Source: Rhodococcus erythropolis NBRC 15567 (GTDB lineage: Bacteria > Actinomycetota > Actinomycetes > Mycobacteriales > Mycobacteriaceae). Taken from it: a stretch of 64,000 nucleotides of DNA. The stretch covers positions 124,001-188,000 of the forward strand of contig NZ_BCRM01000011.1 in NCBI RefSeq assembly GCF_001552595.1. The letters are read 5' to 3'. How positions within the stretch are numbered: position 1 is the stretch's first letter; each line of letters starts with the position of its first letter. Positions 27,742-35,668 of this stretch are shown piece by piece. A model generated the notes under the pieces. The model saw only the letters and a list, made by a program, of their open reading frames with translations. It was not told where the DNA came from and made no database searches. Both the position numbers and the translations under genes were made by a program.

Positions 27742-29532
27742 GTGTCTGCTTTCGACATCGTGGTCAACGACGGGTTGTGGTTCGACGGGACGGGGGCTCC
27801 TGGTCTGCGTCGAAATCTCGGAATTCGAGACGGCGTGGTCGCGGAGGTGTCCACGACGCGCCTGGAGATCGGGCCGGACACCGAGGTGATCGACGCGGCC
27901 GGCAAGTGGGTTCTCCCGGGCTTTGTCGACGTCCACACGCACTACGACGCCGAAGCCTTGGTCAGTCCAGGCCTTCCGGAATCGGTTCGCCACGGCGTCA
28001 CTACGGTCGTGCTCGGCAATTGCTCGCTGTCGACGGTGTATTCGACCCCGCGTGAGATAGCTGACCTGTTCAGCCGGGTCGAAGCAGTTCCCCACGACGC
28101 GGTGCTGCGCATCCTCGAAGCGAACAAGACCTGGACCGGTCCCGCGGCCTACACCGCCGCACTCGAAGCCCTTCCCCTCGGACCCAATGTCGCGGCATTC
28201 ATCGGCCACTCCGACATCCGCACGCACGTACTCGGATTGGGGCGCGGCACCGACAAGAAGGTCAAGCCGACCCGCTCGGAACTCGGCCGGATGGGCTCGA
28301 TGCTCGAGGACGCCATCGATGCGGGGATGCTAGGCCTGTCGTCGATGACCAATGCCCTCGACAAGATCGACGGCGACGAATACCGTTCTCGCTCTTTGCC
28401 GTCGACGTATGCACGGTGGAAAGAGTTCCGATTCCTCAACCGCATCCTTCGTGATCGCGGAAAGATCTTGCAGAGCGCTCCGACCATCAACCTGCATCCG
28501 AACGTCGCGGCGTTCTTCGCCGAAAGCTCCGCCATCGGACGCAAGAAGCCGCTCAAGACGTCGCTGCTCTCCGGTGCGGATTCGAAGGCCTACCCGGTGA
28601 TCGTGTACTTCATGCTCGCTGCGGCCCCACTGCTCAATCGCTTCGCGAAGACCGATTTCAAGTGGCAGCACCTTCCGGTTCCCTTCACCGTCTACGCGGA
28701 TGGAATTGACCTCGTCGTGTTCGAGGAGTTCGGTGCCGGCGCCGCCGCTTTACATCTCAAGGACCAGGTGGAGCGCAACGAACTGCTCCAGGACGAGTCG
28801 TACCGTCGCGCATTCCGTAAGGACTACGACAACAAGTTCTCACCCCGCATCTGGCATCGCAATTTCTACGATGCGGTCATCGTGGGATGCCCGGACGAGA
28901 CGTTGATCGGCAAGAACTTCGGTCAGGTCGGTGACATCCGCGGAGTGCACCCGGTGGACGCGTACCTCGACCTGGTGGTGAAGTACGGGCGAGATCTTCG
29001 CTGGCGCACCACCATTGCCAATCACCGGCCCAAGTTCGCGAAGAAACTCGCCGCGAGTTCCGGTGTGCAGATGGGCTTCGGCGATGCCGGCGCACATCTG
29101 CGCAACATGGCGTTCTACAACTACCCGGTGCGACTCCTCAAGCGCGTCAAGGACGCTCAGAGTGACCGCAAGCCGTTCCTCACCATCGAGCGCGCAATCC
29201 ACCGCCTGACCGGTGAACTGGCGGACTGGTACGGCATCGACGCCGGACATCTACGCCAGGGCGACCGCGCGGACTTCGTTGTCATCGATCCAGCCGGGCT
29301 CGACGAGTCGGTCGACGGCTTGTTCGAGGCAACCGTTCCCGAGTACGGCGGGATCAGTCGAATGGTCAACCGCAGCGACGATGCGGCCGTCGCGACAGTG
29401 ATCAACGGCCGACTCGTCTACCGCGAAGGTGAATTCGCCCCGGGATTCGGCATCGAAAAGACAGGCCAGTTCCTGCGCGCAGGTGAAAAGGCTCCGATTA
29501 CACGGGCCGCGAAGACTAGCGTGGCGCTATGA
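27742..29532 (+). CDS. N-acyl-D-amino-acid deacylase-family amidohydrolase
   Basis: Protein of 596 aa, amidohydrolase_3/D-aminoacylase type. Motifs: PGFVDVHTHYDAEALVSP (metal His pair), HGVTTVVLGNCSLS (conserved Cys ligand of this family), an AFIGHSDIR histidine, MGFGDAGAHLRNMAFYN (catalytic Asp) and GDRADFVVIDPAGL in the C-terminal beta-sandwich. It hydrolyses N-acyl or cyclic amide bonds; the true substrate is unknown. The start is GTG with GAGGAG upstream. It overlaps the alpha/beta hydrolase by 4 nt. A TetR gene is divergent. Confidence 0.87.
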   Translation: MSAFDIVVNDGLWFDGTGAPGLRRNLGIRDGVVAEVSTTRLEIGPDTEVIDAAGKWVLPGFVDVHTHYDAEALVSPGLPESVRHGVTTVVLGNCSLSTVYSTPREIADLFSRVEAVPHDAVLRILEANKTWTGPAAYTAALEALPLGPNVAAFIGHSDIRTHVLGLGRGTDKKVKPTRSELGRMGSMLEDAIDAGMLGLSSMTNALDKIDGDEYRSRSLPSTYARWKEFRFLNRILRDRGKILQSAPTINLHPNVAAFFAESSAIGRKKPLKTSLLSGADSKAYPVIVYFMLAAAPLLNRFAKTDFKWQHLPVPFTVYADGIDLVVFEEFGAGAAALHLKDQVERNELLQDESYRRAFRKDYDNKFSPRIWHRNFYDAVIVGCPDETLIGKNFGQVGDIRGVHPVDAYLDLVVKYGRDLRWRTTIANHRPKFAKKLAASSGVQMGFGDAGAHLRNMAFYNYPVRLLKRVKDAQSDRKPFLTIERAIHRLTGELADWYGIDAGHLRQGDRADFVVIDPAGLDESVDGLFEATVPEYGGISRMVNRSDDAAVATVINGRLVYREGEFAPGFGIEKTGQFLRAGEKAPITRAAKTSVAL

Positions 29533-30374
29533 CTACGCCGGCGGATCGCCTCACCTCGTACTCCCGGTCCGGGCTGACTTTCGACGTACGCGACGAAGGA
29601 CCGGCAGACGGTCCGGTCGTGGTCCTCCTGCACGGATTTCCGCAGGATTCCCGCTCATGGGATCACCTCGCGCCGTTACTGCACGCCCGCGGCTTCCGCA
29701 CCGTGGCGCCGGACCAGCGAGGGTACTCACCCGGTGCCCGGCCGAAAGCGCGCTGGGCCTACCGCGGGTCCGAACTCGCCGCCGACACTGTCGCGCTGAT
29801 CGACACACTCGGTGTGGGGAAGGTGCACCTGGTCGGCCACGACTGGGGTGCCGCGGTCGCGTGGCAGGTGGCTGCCGAACGGCCGGATTTGCTCGATACC
29901 GTTACCACGGTGTCGGTTCCGCACCCGCTGGCCTTCATCAACGCGATGGTGACCAGCACTCAGGGACTGAAATCGTGGTACATGGGGGCGTTCCAATTAC
30001 CCTTCGTTCCTGAGAAGATTCTGGCCTCGTCATCGCTGGGCGAGAAGTTCCTGGTCTCGAGTGGGCAGACGCCGGAGAATGCGCGGCGCGATCTGAACGC
30101 CATGCTCGCTCCCGGCAGACTGCGCGGCGGTCTGAACTGGTACCGCGCGATGTGGATGACCAAGCCGAACCCGGCAGCTGCCCGGGTCACCGTGCCGACC
30201 CTGCACGTCTGGAGTGACGGCGACGCCGCCATCGGGCCCAAGGGTTCTGCCCTCACTCCCGCGTTTGTCGACGGTCCGTATCGGTTCGAAGTTCTCCGGG
30301 GTGTGAGCCACTGGATTCCCGACGAGGCGCCGACGGAGTTGGACCGGTTGCTCAGCGAGCATTTCAGCAGCTGA
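29529..30374 (+). CDS. Alpha/beta hydrolase (epoxide hydrolase-like)
   Basis: Protein of 281 aa. HGFP (35-38) forms the oxyanion hole, GHDWG (103-107) has Asp105 as nucleophile, as in epoxide hydrolases and haloalkane dehalogenases, and a C-terminal GVSHWIPDEAP carries the catalytic His. Tyr residues in the cap region fit epoxide ring opening. Co-translated with the amidohydrolase (ATGA overlap). A role in breakdown of an amide-containing xenobiotic or lipid is inference. Confidence 0.88.
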   Translation: MTTPADRLTSYSRSGLTFDVRDEGPADGPVVVLLHGFPQDSRSWDHLAPLLHARGFRTVAPDQRGYSPGARPKARWAYRGSELAADTVALIDTLGVGKVHLVGHDWGAAVAWQVAAERPDLLDTVTTVSVPHPLAFINAMVTSTQGLKSWYMGAFQLPFVPEKILASSSLGEKFLVSSGQTPENARRDLNAMLAPGRLRGGLNWYRAMWMTKPNPAAARVTVPTLHVWSDGDAAIGPKGSALTPAFVDGPYRFEVLRGVSHWIPDEAPTELDRLLSEHFSS

Positions 30375-30386
30375 CCGAGTTGCGTA

Positions 30387-30418
30387 CTGAAGCCCCCGCC
30401 GTCCGGCGGGGGCTTCAG
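30387..30418. terminator. Bidirectional terminator
   Basis: CTGAAGCCCCCGCC, loop GTCC, and a perfect 14-bp right arm between the convergent alpha/beta hydrolase and sulfotransferase genes. Confidence 0.8.
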
Positions 30419-30447
30419 TCGTCAGCGAGGTCGTCGACCAGCGGTGG

Positions 30448-31587
30448 TCAGCGAGTTCCGAATCGCTCCTCCACCTGTTCCTTCGTCAGGCCGAACTCCT
30501 CGAGCGTGTACTTGTGCGACGGTTTGCGAGCACCCGAGCGGCTTTCCTCGTGCATGGCCTCCATCGACTGCTGGGCGGTAGATGTCAACGGGATGTCGAA
30601 GTGCGTGTAGATGTTCTCGACGGTTCCCAGTGGATCGGTGACGAAGTCCTGATAGTCGACGTCGATGAACTGCGCGGGATTGTGGTGTGCGCGTGCACTG
30701 TCGAACTGCTCGAGCCCCCTGGCCCACAATTCGAGCTGACTTTCGCCGATCACCTTGTCGGTGAACGTGTTCGACCAACCCTCTGTCGCCTGGGCGGCCA
30801 GGCTGCATACCGACGGAATGATCGTCGTAGGGGAGCGGTGAGTCTGGATGACGAGAGCGTCGGGGTACGCCTCCATCAATTCGTCGAGCGCAAACAGGTG
30901 GCTCGGGTTCTTGAGGACCCACCGTCGATCCTGATCGGGCAGACCGATCAGCTGCAGGTTCTTCTTGTGTCGTGCATAGGCGTTCGACCACTCCTGGTCC
31001 TTCAGCCATGCGGAGTACGTGGGTAGATTCGCCAGGCACTCGTACGACACGGACTTGAACGTCTGACGCAAGAGTTGCCAACATTCTTCGACTTCACTGG
31101 CCGACATGTAGTGCACGCCCATGAATTCGGGATGCTCGACGTGGTGTTGACCGAATGTCTCCTCGATCTTGGCGAAGACCGGGTTCGATTCCCACGTATC
31201 GCGAGGCGGGCGAGGCTGAGGGAACTCGGTCAGCCACATCTCGAGGCCCTGGTGAGCCGGGTCGACCGTGAGGAGGCGGTGCAAGGCAGTGGTGCCCGTG
31301 CGTGGCAATCCGGTGACGAAGATCGGCCGCTCGATCTTGACGTCGGCGTGTTCCGGATGCTCCTTCCACGCCGATTCGCTGAGGAGACGGGCCACCAGGG
31401 CGCCGCGAAGGAATACCCGAGAGATCTTGCTGCCGAAGGGCGTCAGATCCTCGTCGCGGTCGTAAGACTCGAGGAGGACCGACAGAGCCTCGGTGTAATC
31501 GTCGACGCCGAAGTCCGTCAGGCCGGTCATCCGCGTCGCCGAGGCATGGAGATCCTCGACGGTGCCGACGTGAGTGCGTTCAGTCAT
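30448..31587 (-). CDS. PAPS-dependent sulfotransferase (Sulfotransfer_3 type)
   Basis: Protein of 379 aa. The 5'-phosphosulfate loop is VTGLPRTGTTAL (residues 91-102). The 3'-phosphate motif follows as WVLKNPSHLFALDELMEAYPDALVIQTHRSP. It transfers sulfate from PAPS to a hydroxyl or amine of an unknown acceptor. Size and neighbours match Rv3529c of M. tuberculosis, which lies with an SDR (Rv3530c) and a DUF1214-like protein (Rv3531c) in the cholesterol gene region (recalled, not searched). Start ATG after AGGAG. Last gene of the minus-strand operon, 7 nt after the SDR. The PAPS supply genes lie 3 kb away behind a matching promoter. Confidence 0.87.
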   Translation of the reverse strand: MTERTHVGTVEDLHASATRMTGLTDFGVDDYTEALSVLLESYDRDEDLTPFGSKISRVFLRGALVARLLSESAWKEHPEHADVKIERPIFVTGLPRTGTTALHRLLTVDPAHQGLEMWLTEFPQPRPPRDTWESNPVFAKIEETFGQHHVEHPEFMGVHYMSASEVEECWQLLRQTFKSVSYECLANLPTYSAWLKDQEWSNAYARHKKNLQLIGLPDQDRRWVLKNPSHLFALDELMEAYPDALVIQTHRSPTTIIPSVCSLAAQATEGWSNTFTDKVIGESQLELWARGLEQFDSARAHHNPAQFIDVDYQDFVTDPLGTVENIYTHFDIPLTSTAQQSMEAMHEESRSGARKPSHKYTLEEFGLTKEQVEERFGTR

Positions 31588-31594
31588 GGTGCTC

Positions 31595-32377
31595 CTAGTG
31601 ATGGAATTCGCCGCAGTTGACGTCGATGCATTGGCCGGTGATCGCGCTGGCCATCGGGGACGCCAGGAAGATCGCCGCATCGGATACTTCATCCGTCGTC
31701 GGCAGGCGCTTGAGGTCGGTGTTCGACGCAGTGTGCTCGTAGATCTGCTCGACAGTCATGCCGAACTTCTCCGCCTGGTGCGCGAAGTATCCCTTGAGGG
31801 TGTCGCCCCAGATATAGCCGGGTGCAATCGAATTGACACGAATTCCCTGCGGGCCGAGTTCGGTGGCCAGGGACTGCGACATGGCGAGCAGGGCCGACTT
31901 CGCCATCTTGTAGCTGCCGTAACGCTCTTGCGAATGCCGCAACACCATCGAATTGATGTTCACCACGGAGCCGTCCGACTCGGCAAGTGCCGGCGTGAAC
32001 AGCTGAGTCAGGCGCAACGCCCCGAGAACGGTCAGTTCGATGCTGTCGCGGATGTGCTGGTAATCGGTGCGAGCCAACGGTTTCATCGACGGAATCGAGA
32101 ATGCATTGTTGATCAGAGTGTCCACTTTGCCGTAGGCGGCAATGGACTCGGCCACCAGATTCTCGGCGGAAGCCTGGTCGGTGATGTCGGTGGCAACGGT
32201 GACGGCGCGCCCACCGGCATCGACTATTTCTTTCGCAACGTCGTCGAGTCGCGATTGCGTACGTGCTGCGAGAACAAGACTCGCGCCGGCCGACGCACAT
32301 CGAAGGGCCAGAGCGCGGCCGAGTGCCGGGCCGACTCCGGAGATGACTACTACACGGTCTTCGAGCAAGGCGGTCAT
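31595..32377 (-). CDS. Short-chain dehydrogenase/reductase
   Basis: Protein of 260 aa, classical SDR. NAD(P) site GVGPALGRALAL (residues 14-25), NNAF in place of NNAG (90-93), catalytic Ser143, Tyr156 and Lys160 (YGSYKMAK), and IAPGYIWGDTL. It oxidises or reduces a hydroxyl/keto group of a lipophilic substrate, probably a steroid ring or side chain given its operon and promoter. The start gives MTALLEDRVVVISG; the longer open frame upstream runs antisense-like through the DUF1214 gene and is a shadow. Confidence 0.9.
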   Translation of the reverse strand: MTALLEDRVVVISGVGPALGRALALRCASAGASLVLAARTQSRLDDVAKEIVDAGGRAVTVATDITDQASAENLVAESIAAYGKVDTLINNAFSIPSMKPLARTDYQHIRDSIELTVLGALRLTQLFTPALAESDGSVVNINSMVLRHSQERYGSYKMAKSALLAMSQSLATELGPQGIRVNSIAPGYIWGDTLKGYFAHQAEKFGMTVEQIYEHTASNTDLKRLPTTDEVSDAAIFLASPMASAITGQCIDVNCGEFHH

Positions 32378-32379
32378 GA

Positions 32380-33546
32380 TTACCCCAGCATTCGGTTGTC
32401 GATGGCGGCCTGGCGCTGGGCAATGCGCGCTGCCCAGTCCTCGGCGGTGATGGTGTTGGTGTCGAAATGCGGCAGGTGCTTCGCAATATCTGCGACGGCG
32501 ACAATTTCGACGGCGGGACCGTCCTGCGGCGTCAGCTCGCGGGACACGCGCTGCCAACGGAACTGCAGAATGCCGCGCGGATGTCCGACGGTTTCGATCC
32601 AGTTGGTGACACCGGGGTTCTTCTCGCTGACCACCATTCGGACCATCCCGTCCGGATCGACCTGTGCCTGGCCGTTGTTGAGGGAGGTCTGATGATTGAC
32701 GTAGTCCAGTGAGATGTACCAGAGGCTCCCCAGTTGGAAGCCGAGATACGGTGCGTCGGAGGCGGGAACGGTGATGATCATCGCCTGCTCGTCGGTGAGT
32801 TCGTAATGTCCCACCGACGAGTACTGCGTTGCCAGCCCGCCCGGTGTCAGGCGTGGTTCGGTCATGGTGTTGACCGTGAGCTTGAGGTAGAACCACTCCG
32901 GGAACTGGAGCCACGTCTTGACCCGCGTGACCAGTGCCTTCCCAGCCCGGGCGTAACGCTTCTCGGTCTCTTCGGCGGTGAGAGGTGGCGGCGCTATCCC
33001 GATCGAATCGGTGCGCTCGATGCGGATCACGCCGCGCTGCTGACTCCAGTCGCTGTAGACCTCGCGAACGACCAGCTGCGAGGATCCGGGCGCCAGGGTG
33101 TAGTAGTTGGCTCGTCCGTCGGCGGGGCCGGGGCCGAACCAAGCGACGAAGTTGCCGTCGTCGTCTATCTCCAGCTCGCGGTCGTCGAAGGCGATTTCGC
33201 TGCCGGGAACGTTCGAGTTGGTGTAGTTCCCACTCAACACCTGGAAGCTGAGATCGGCTGTGGTGCCGCGCTTTCCGGTGACCTTGTATTCCTTGTCGTC
33301 GTTGATACGGGCGCCGAAGTAGAGGGTGTCCGGGTTGTCGAGACCCATCTTGGTGAATGGTCCGGTGCCCTGGATGAAACTCGGATGGGTCTTTTCGCTG
33401 GCCCAGGCGGCATGCGTCGTCGCGATGATTCCGCCGGCCAGATATTGGTATCCCTCCAGTAGATCCTGTTCGGATCTGATGTGCGGCGCAGTCTCGATCA
33501 ATTTCTCGGCTTCGGCGATCGCCTCGGCAAACGGGTCCGTCAGCAC
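32380..33546 (-). CDS. DUF1214-domain protein
   Basis: Protein of 388 aa. The C-terminal third matches DUF1214 proteins (LKLTVNTMTEPRL, then QAMIITVPASDAPYLGFQLGSLWYISLDYVNHQTSLNNGQ, then VGHPRGILQFRW). The centre has a beta-rich region with GNYTNSNVPGSEI. No signal peptide. Biochemical function unknown; related proteins are often linked to lipid or steroid gene clusters. First gene of a three-gene operon (2 nt from the SDR), driven by the promoter at 33634-33663. Confidence 0.8.
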   Translation of the reverse strand: MLTDPFAEAIAEAEKLIETAPHIRSEQDLLEGYQYLAGGIIATTHAAWASEKTHPSFIQGTGPFTKMGLDNPDTLYFGARINDDKEYKVTGKRGTTADLSFQVLSGNYTNSNVPGSEIAFDDRELEIDDDGNFVAWFGPGPADGRANYYTLAPGSSQLVVREVYSDWSQQRGVIRIERTDSIGIAPPPLTAEETEKRYARAGKALVTRVKTWLQFPEWFYLKLTVNTMTEPRLTPGGLATQYSSVGHYELTDEQAMIITVPASDAPYLGFQLGSLWYISLDYVNHQTSLNNGQAQVDPDGMVRMVVSEKNPGVTNWIETVGHPRGILQFRWQRVSRELTPQDGPAVEIVAVADIAKHLPHFDTNTITAEDWAARIAQRQAAIDNRMLG

Positions 33547-33592
33547 GCTGGCTCCTCACAGTTCCGACTATGTCGCCGGTCCAGAGCGTCGT

Positions 33593-33608
33593 GGTACAAA
33601 TATGTACC
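33593..33608. promoter_or_regulatory. GGTACA-N4-TGTACC palindrome in the DUF1214 operon leader
   Basis: GGTACAAATATGTACC is a perfect inverted repeat, 26-41 nt past the -10 box of the minus-strand promoter and 47 nt before the DUF1214 start. The same element occurs before cysD at 34674. A likely site for the IclR regulator encoded between the two. Confidence 0.6.
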
Positions 33609-33633
33609 TATTTGGTAGATGTTGGGTATTTCG

Positions 33634-33663
33634 ACAATAGAACGCGTTCTAGGGAGTGGTCAA
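33634..33663 (-). promoter_or_regulatory. Promoter with KstR-type operator, DUF1214-SDR-sulfotransferase operon
   Basis: Minus strand: TTGACC (33663-33658), an 18-nt spacer and TATTGT (33639-33634). The spacer and -10 edge hold the perfect 14-bp palindrome TAGAACGCGTTCTA (33638-33651), which fits the KstR consensus TNNAACNNGTTNNA. A repressor bound here would block both promoter boxes. The -35 touches the iclR start codon on the other strand. Confidence 0.7.
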
Positions 33664-34598
33664 TGGGTGGACCGGAGAAGACGCCTGAAGCAGCACGCCA
33701 GAGGGGGAGACAATCGCCTCCCACCGAACGGGTGGTTCAGGTGCTCGACTACCTCGTCGGCCGCCCTGATCAGCGGTTCGGGCTGTCGGAACTGGCCCGC
33801 GCGCTCGAGATCAGCAAGCCCACCTGCTTGGGAATCCTCACGGCGCTGGCTGATCGTGGATACCTGACTCGGGACGAGGTGTCGAAGACCTATGGGCTCG
33901 GTCCGGCCTTGATCGCGGCCGGACGTGCAGCTCAGCGAGGATTTGCCGTCGGACCCATTGCCCGCACCCATCTGGAGAAAGTGAGCACGGAGTTCGGAAC
34001 GACGTGCACGGCGTCCGGTGTGATCGGTGATCAGATCAGCGTTCTCGAAGTGACCGGACCGATCGGAGCGCGTCGCGCTGCCAAGGTCGGTCAGGTGTAC
34101 CCGTTCGCACCACCGGTCGGACTGATGTACGTCCTCTGGGGTTCGGATCACGACATGGACAGTTGGCTGGGCAAAGAGCCGAGCCTGCCGGTGCGCTTGG
34201 ATCGCGAGCGTCTGTGGAACGTGGTCCGCGAGTGTCGCGCTGCGGGGTATCTGGTCGAGAGTCTGGATCCAGTCGGGCAGCGACTGCACACGTTGATGGC
34301 GGGCGTTGCGACGCACGATCTTCCGCCGGAGGTGCGTGAACTGCTCGGGGAGATGGTGTCGAGCCTGGGCGAGAGGGTGTATCTCGGGCGCGACATCAGC
34401 TCTGACGACGAGCATCCCGTCAGTCTCATCGCGGCCCCGACCTACGACGCCGAAGGGCATCAGGCCCTTGTGCTGACACTTTATGTGGGCGGGGCGATCA
34501 CCGGCGCCGAGATCGAGCGAAGGGCCGCGGCGTTGGTTGCGGCGGCGGATGCGGTGACGGCGGAAGTTGGTGGCCGGAGTCCGGTTCGCGGTTTGTGA
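33663..34598 (+). CDS. IclR-family transcriptional regulator
   Basis: Protein of 311 aa. The winged HTH is at about residues 22-85 (ERVVQVLDYLVG, FGLSELARALEISKPTCLGILTALADRGYLTRD), followed by the IclR effector domain (VGPIARTHLEKVSTEFGTTC and onward). Start ATG after AGGGAG. The frame is open 31 codons upstream, but that stretch is the divergent promoter. It lies between two operons with identical operator sets and so probably controls both, perhaps together with a KstR protein encoded elsewhere. Confidence 0.88.
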   Translation: MGGPEKTPEAARQRGRQSPPTERVVQVLDYLVGRPDQRFGLSELARALEISKPTCLGILTALADRGYLTRDEVSKTYGLGPALIAAGRAAQRGFAVGPIARTHLEKVSTEFGTTCTASGVIGDQISVLEVTGPIGARRAAKVGQVYPFAPPVGLMYVLWGSDHDMDSWLGKEPSLPVRLDRERLWNVVRECRAAGYLVESLDPVGQRLHTLMAGVATHDLPPEVRELLGEMVSSLGERVYLGRDISSDDEHPVSLIAAPTYDAEGHQALVLTLYVGGAITGAEIERRAAALVAAADAVTAEVGGRSPVRGL

Positions 34599-34615
34599 CG
34601 TCTGATTGCCGGTCA

Positions 34616-34645
34616 TTGACCTTTGGGTAGAACGAGTTCTATTCT
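34616..34645 (+). promoter_or_regulatory. Promoter with KstR-type operator, cysD-cysNC-cysQ operon
   Basis: TTGACC (34616-34621), an 18-nt spacer and TATTCT (34640-34645). The palindrome TAGAACGAGTTCTA (34628-34641) sits in the spacer, differing from the one at 33638 by one centre base. The same boxes, spacing and operator place occur in the DUF1214 promoter, so the two operons should respond together. Confidence 0.7.
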
Positions 34646-34673
34646 GTGATTGCGTTCAATTTAGAACCAGTCC

Positions 34674-34689
34674 GGTACATAAATGTACC
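34674..34689. promoter_or_regulatory. GGTACA-N4-TGTACC palindrome in the cysD leader
   Basis: GGTACATAAATGTACC is a perfect inverted repeat 29-44 nt past the cysD -10 box. It is the second copy of the element at 33593-33608, at nearly the same promoter distance. Confidence 0.6.
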
Positions 34690-34741
34690 GATGCGGAAAT
34701 GGTGTTCCGCACGGAGTACGTGATGCTCAGGAGCGAAAGAC

Positions 34742-35668
34742 ATGGCAACACTCCAGACCCCGCCCACCTACGAGTTGTCGCATTTGCGGGCACTCGAAGC
34801 GGAGGCGGTCCATATTTTCCGCGAAGTCGCAGCGACTTTCGAAAAGCCGGTCCTCCTGTTCTCCGGAGGTAAGGATTCCGTCGTGATGCTGCACGTAGCG
34901 GCCAAGGCATTCTGGCCTGCTCCATTGCCGTTCGCCGTGATGCACGTTGACACCGGTCACAATTTCGACGAGGTGATCGAGTTCCGCGACCGCACGGTCG
35001 ATCGCTTCAACCTGCGTCTTGTCGTCTCCAGTGTGCAGGACGACATCGACGCCGGACGCGTCATCGAGGACACCGGAGTCGGTTCCAGTCGCAATCGCCT
35101 GCAGACGCACGCGTTGCTGCGCGGAATTCGCGACAACAAGTTCGACGCCGTGTTCGGTGGTGCTCGCCGAGACGAGGAGAAGGCGCGCGCCAAAGAGAGG
35201 GTGTTCAGCTTCCGGGACGAGTTCGGGCAGTGGGATCCCAAGGTGCAGCGACCTGAACTGTGGAACCTGTACAACGGCAAACACCGTAAGGGTGAACACA
35301 TTCGGATCTTCCCGCTCTCCAACTGGACAGAGCTCGATATCTGGCAGTACATCGAGAAGGAACGGATCGACCTTCCCGGCATCTACTACGCCCATCGTCG
35401 CGAAGTTGTTCCGCGCGACGGAATGTTGTTGGCACGCACCCGCTTCCTCGAACTTCGTGCCGGCGAGGAGTCCTACGAGGCGTTGGTGCGCTTCCGTACG
35501 GTCGGCGACGCAACTTGTACCGGATGCGTCGAATCGTCGGCCGAAACACCGGCCGCTGTCGTGGAAGAAGTTGCGGCGAGCCGTATCACGGAGCGTGGCG
35601 CAACCAGAGCTGATGACCGGATTTCCGAAGCTGGCATGGAAGATCGTAAGAAAGAGGGGTACTTCTGA
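34742..35668 (+). CDS. cysD: Sulfate adenylyltransferase subunit 2
   Basis: Protein of 308 aa, PAPS-reductase/N-type ATPase fold. PP-loop SGGKDS at residues 41-46, VDTGHNFDEVIEFRD, FGGARRDEEKARAKER, and WNLYNGKHRKGEHIRIFPLSNWTELDIW. With CysN it makes APS from sulfate and ATP. AGGAG precedes the ATG; a 90-nt leader holds a palindromic operator. It overlaps cysNC by 1 nt (TGATG). No cysH, cysI or sulfate transporter gene accompanies it, so PAPS for sulfation rather than sulfide formation is the likely aim here. Confidence 0.95.
   Translation: MATLQTPPTYELSHLRALEAEAVHIFREVAATFEKPVLLFSGGKDSVVMLHVAAKAFWPAPLPFAVMHVDTGHNFDEVIEFRDRTVDRFNLRLVVSSVQDDIDAGRVIEDTGVGSSRNRLQTHALLRGIRDNKFDAVFGGARRDEEKARAKERVFSFRDEFGQWDPKVQRPELWNLYNGKHRKGEHIRIFPLSNWTELDIWQYIEKERIDLPGIYYAHRREVVPRDGMLLARTRFLELRAGEESYEALVRFRTVGDATCTGCVESSAETPAAVVEEVAASRITERGATRADDRISEAGMEDRKKEGYF

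Noticed and set aside
31595..33559. A 654-codon minus-strand frame through the DUF1214 gene into the SDR
   Set aside because: The upstream two thirds is a shifted-frame shadow of the DUF1214 gene; the SDR starts at the ATG at 32377 with a normal NAD-binding N-terminus.
34661..34672. Third TAGAAC element (TAGAACCAGTCC) between the two cysD leader sites
   Set aside because: Only the left half matches the palindrome; it could be a chance half-site and is not counted as an operator.
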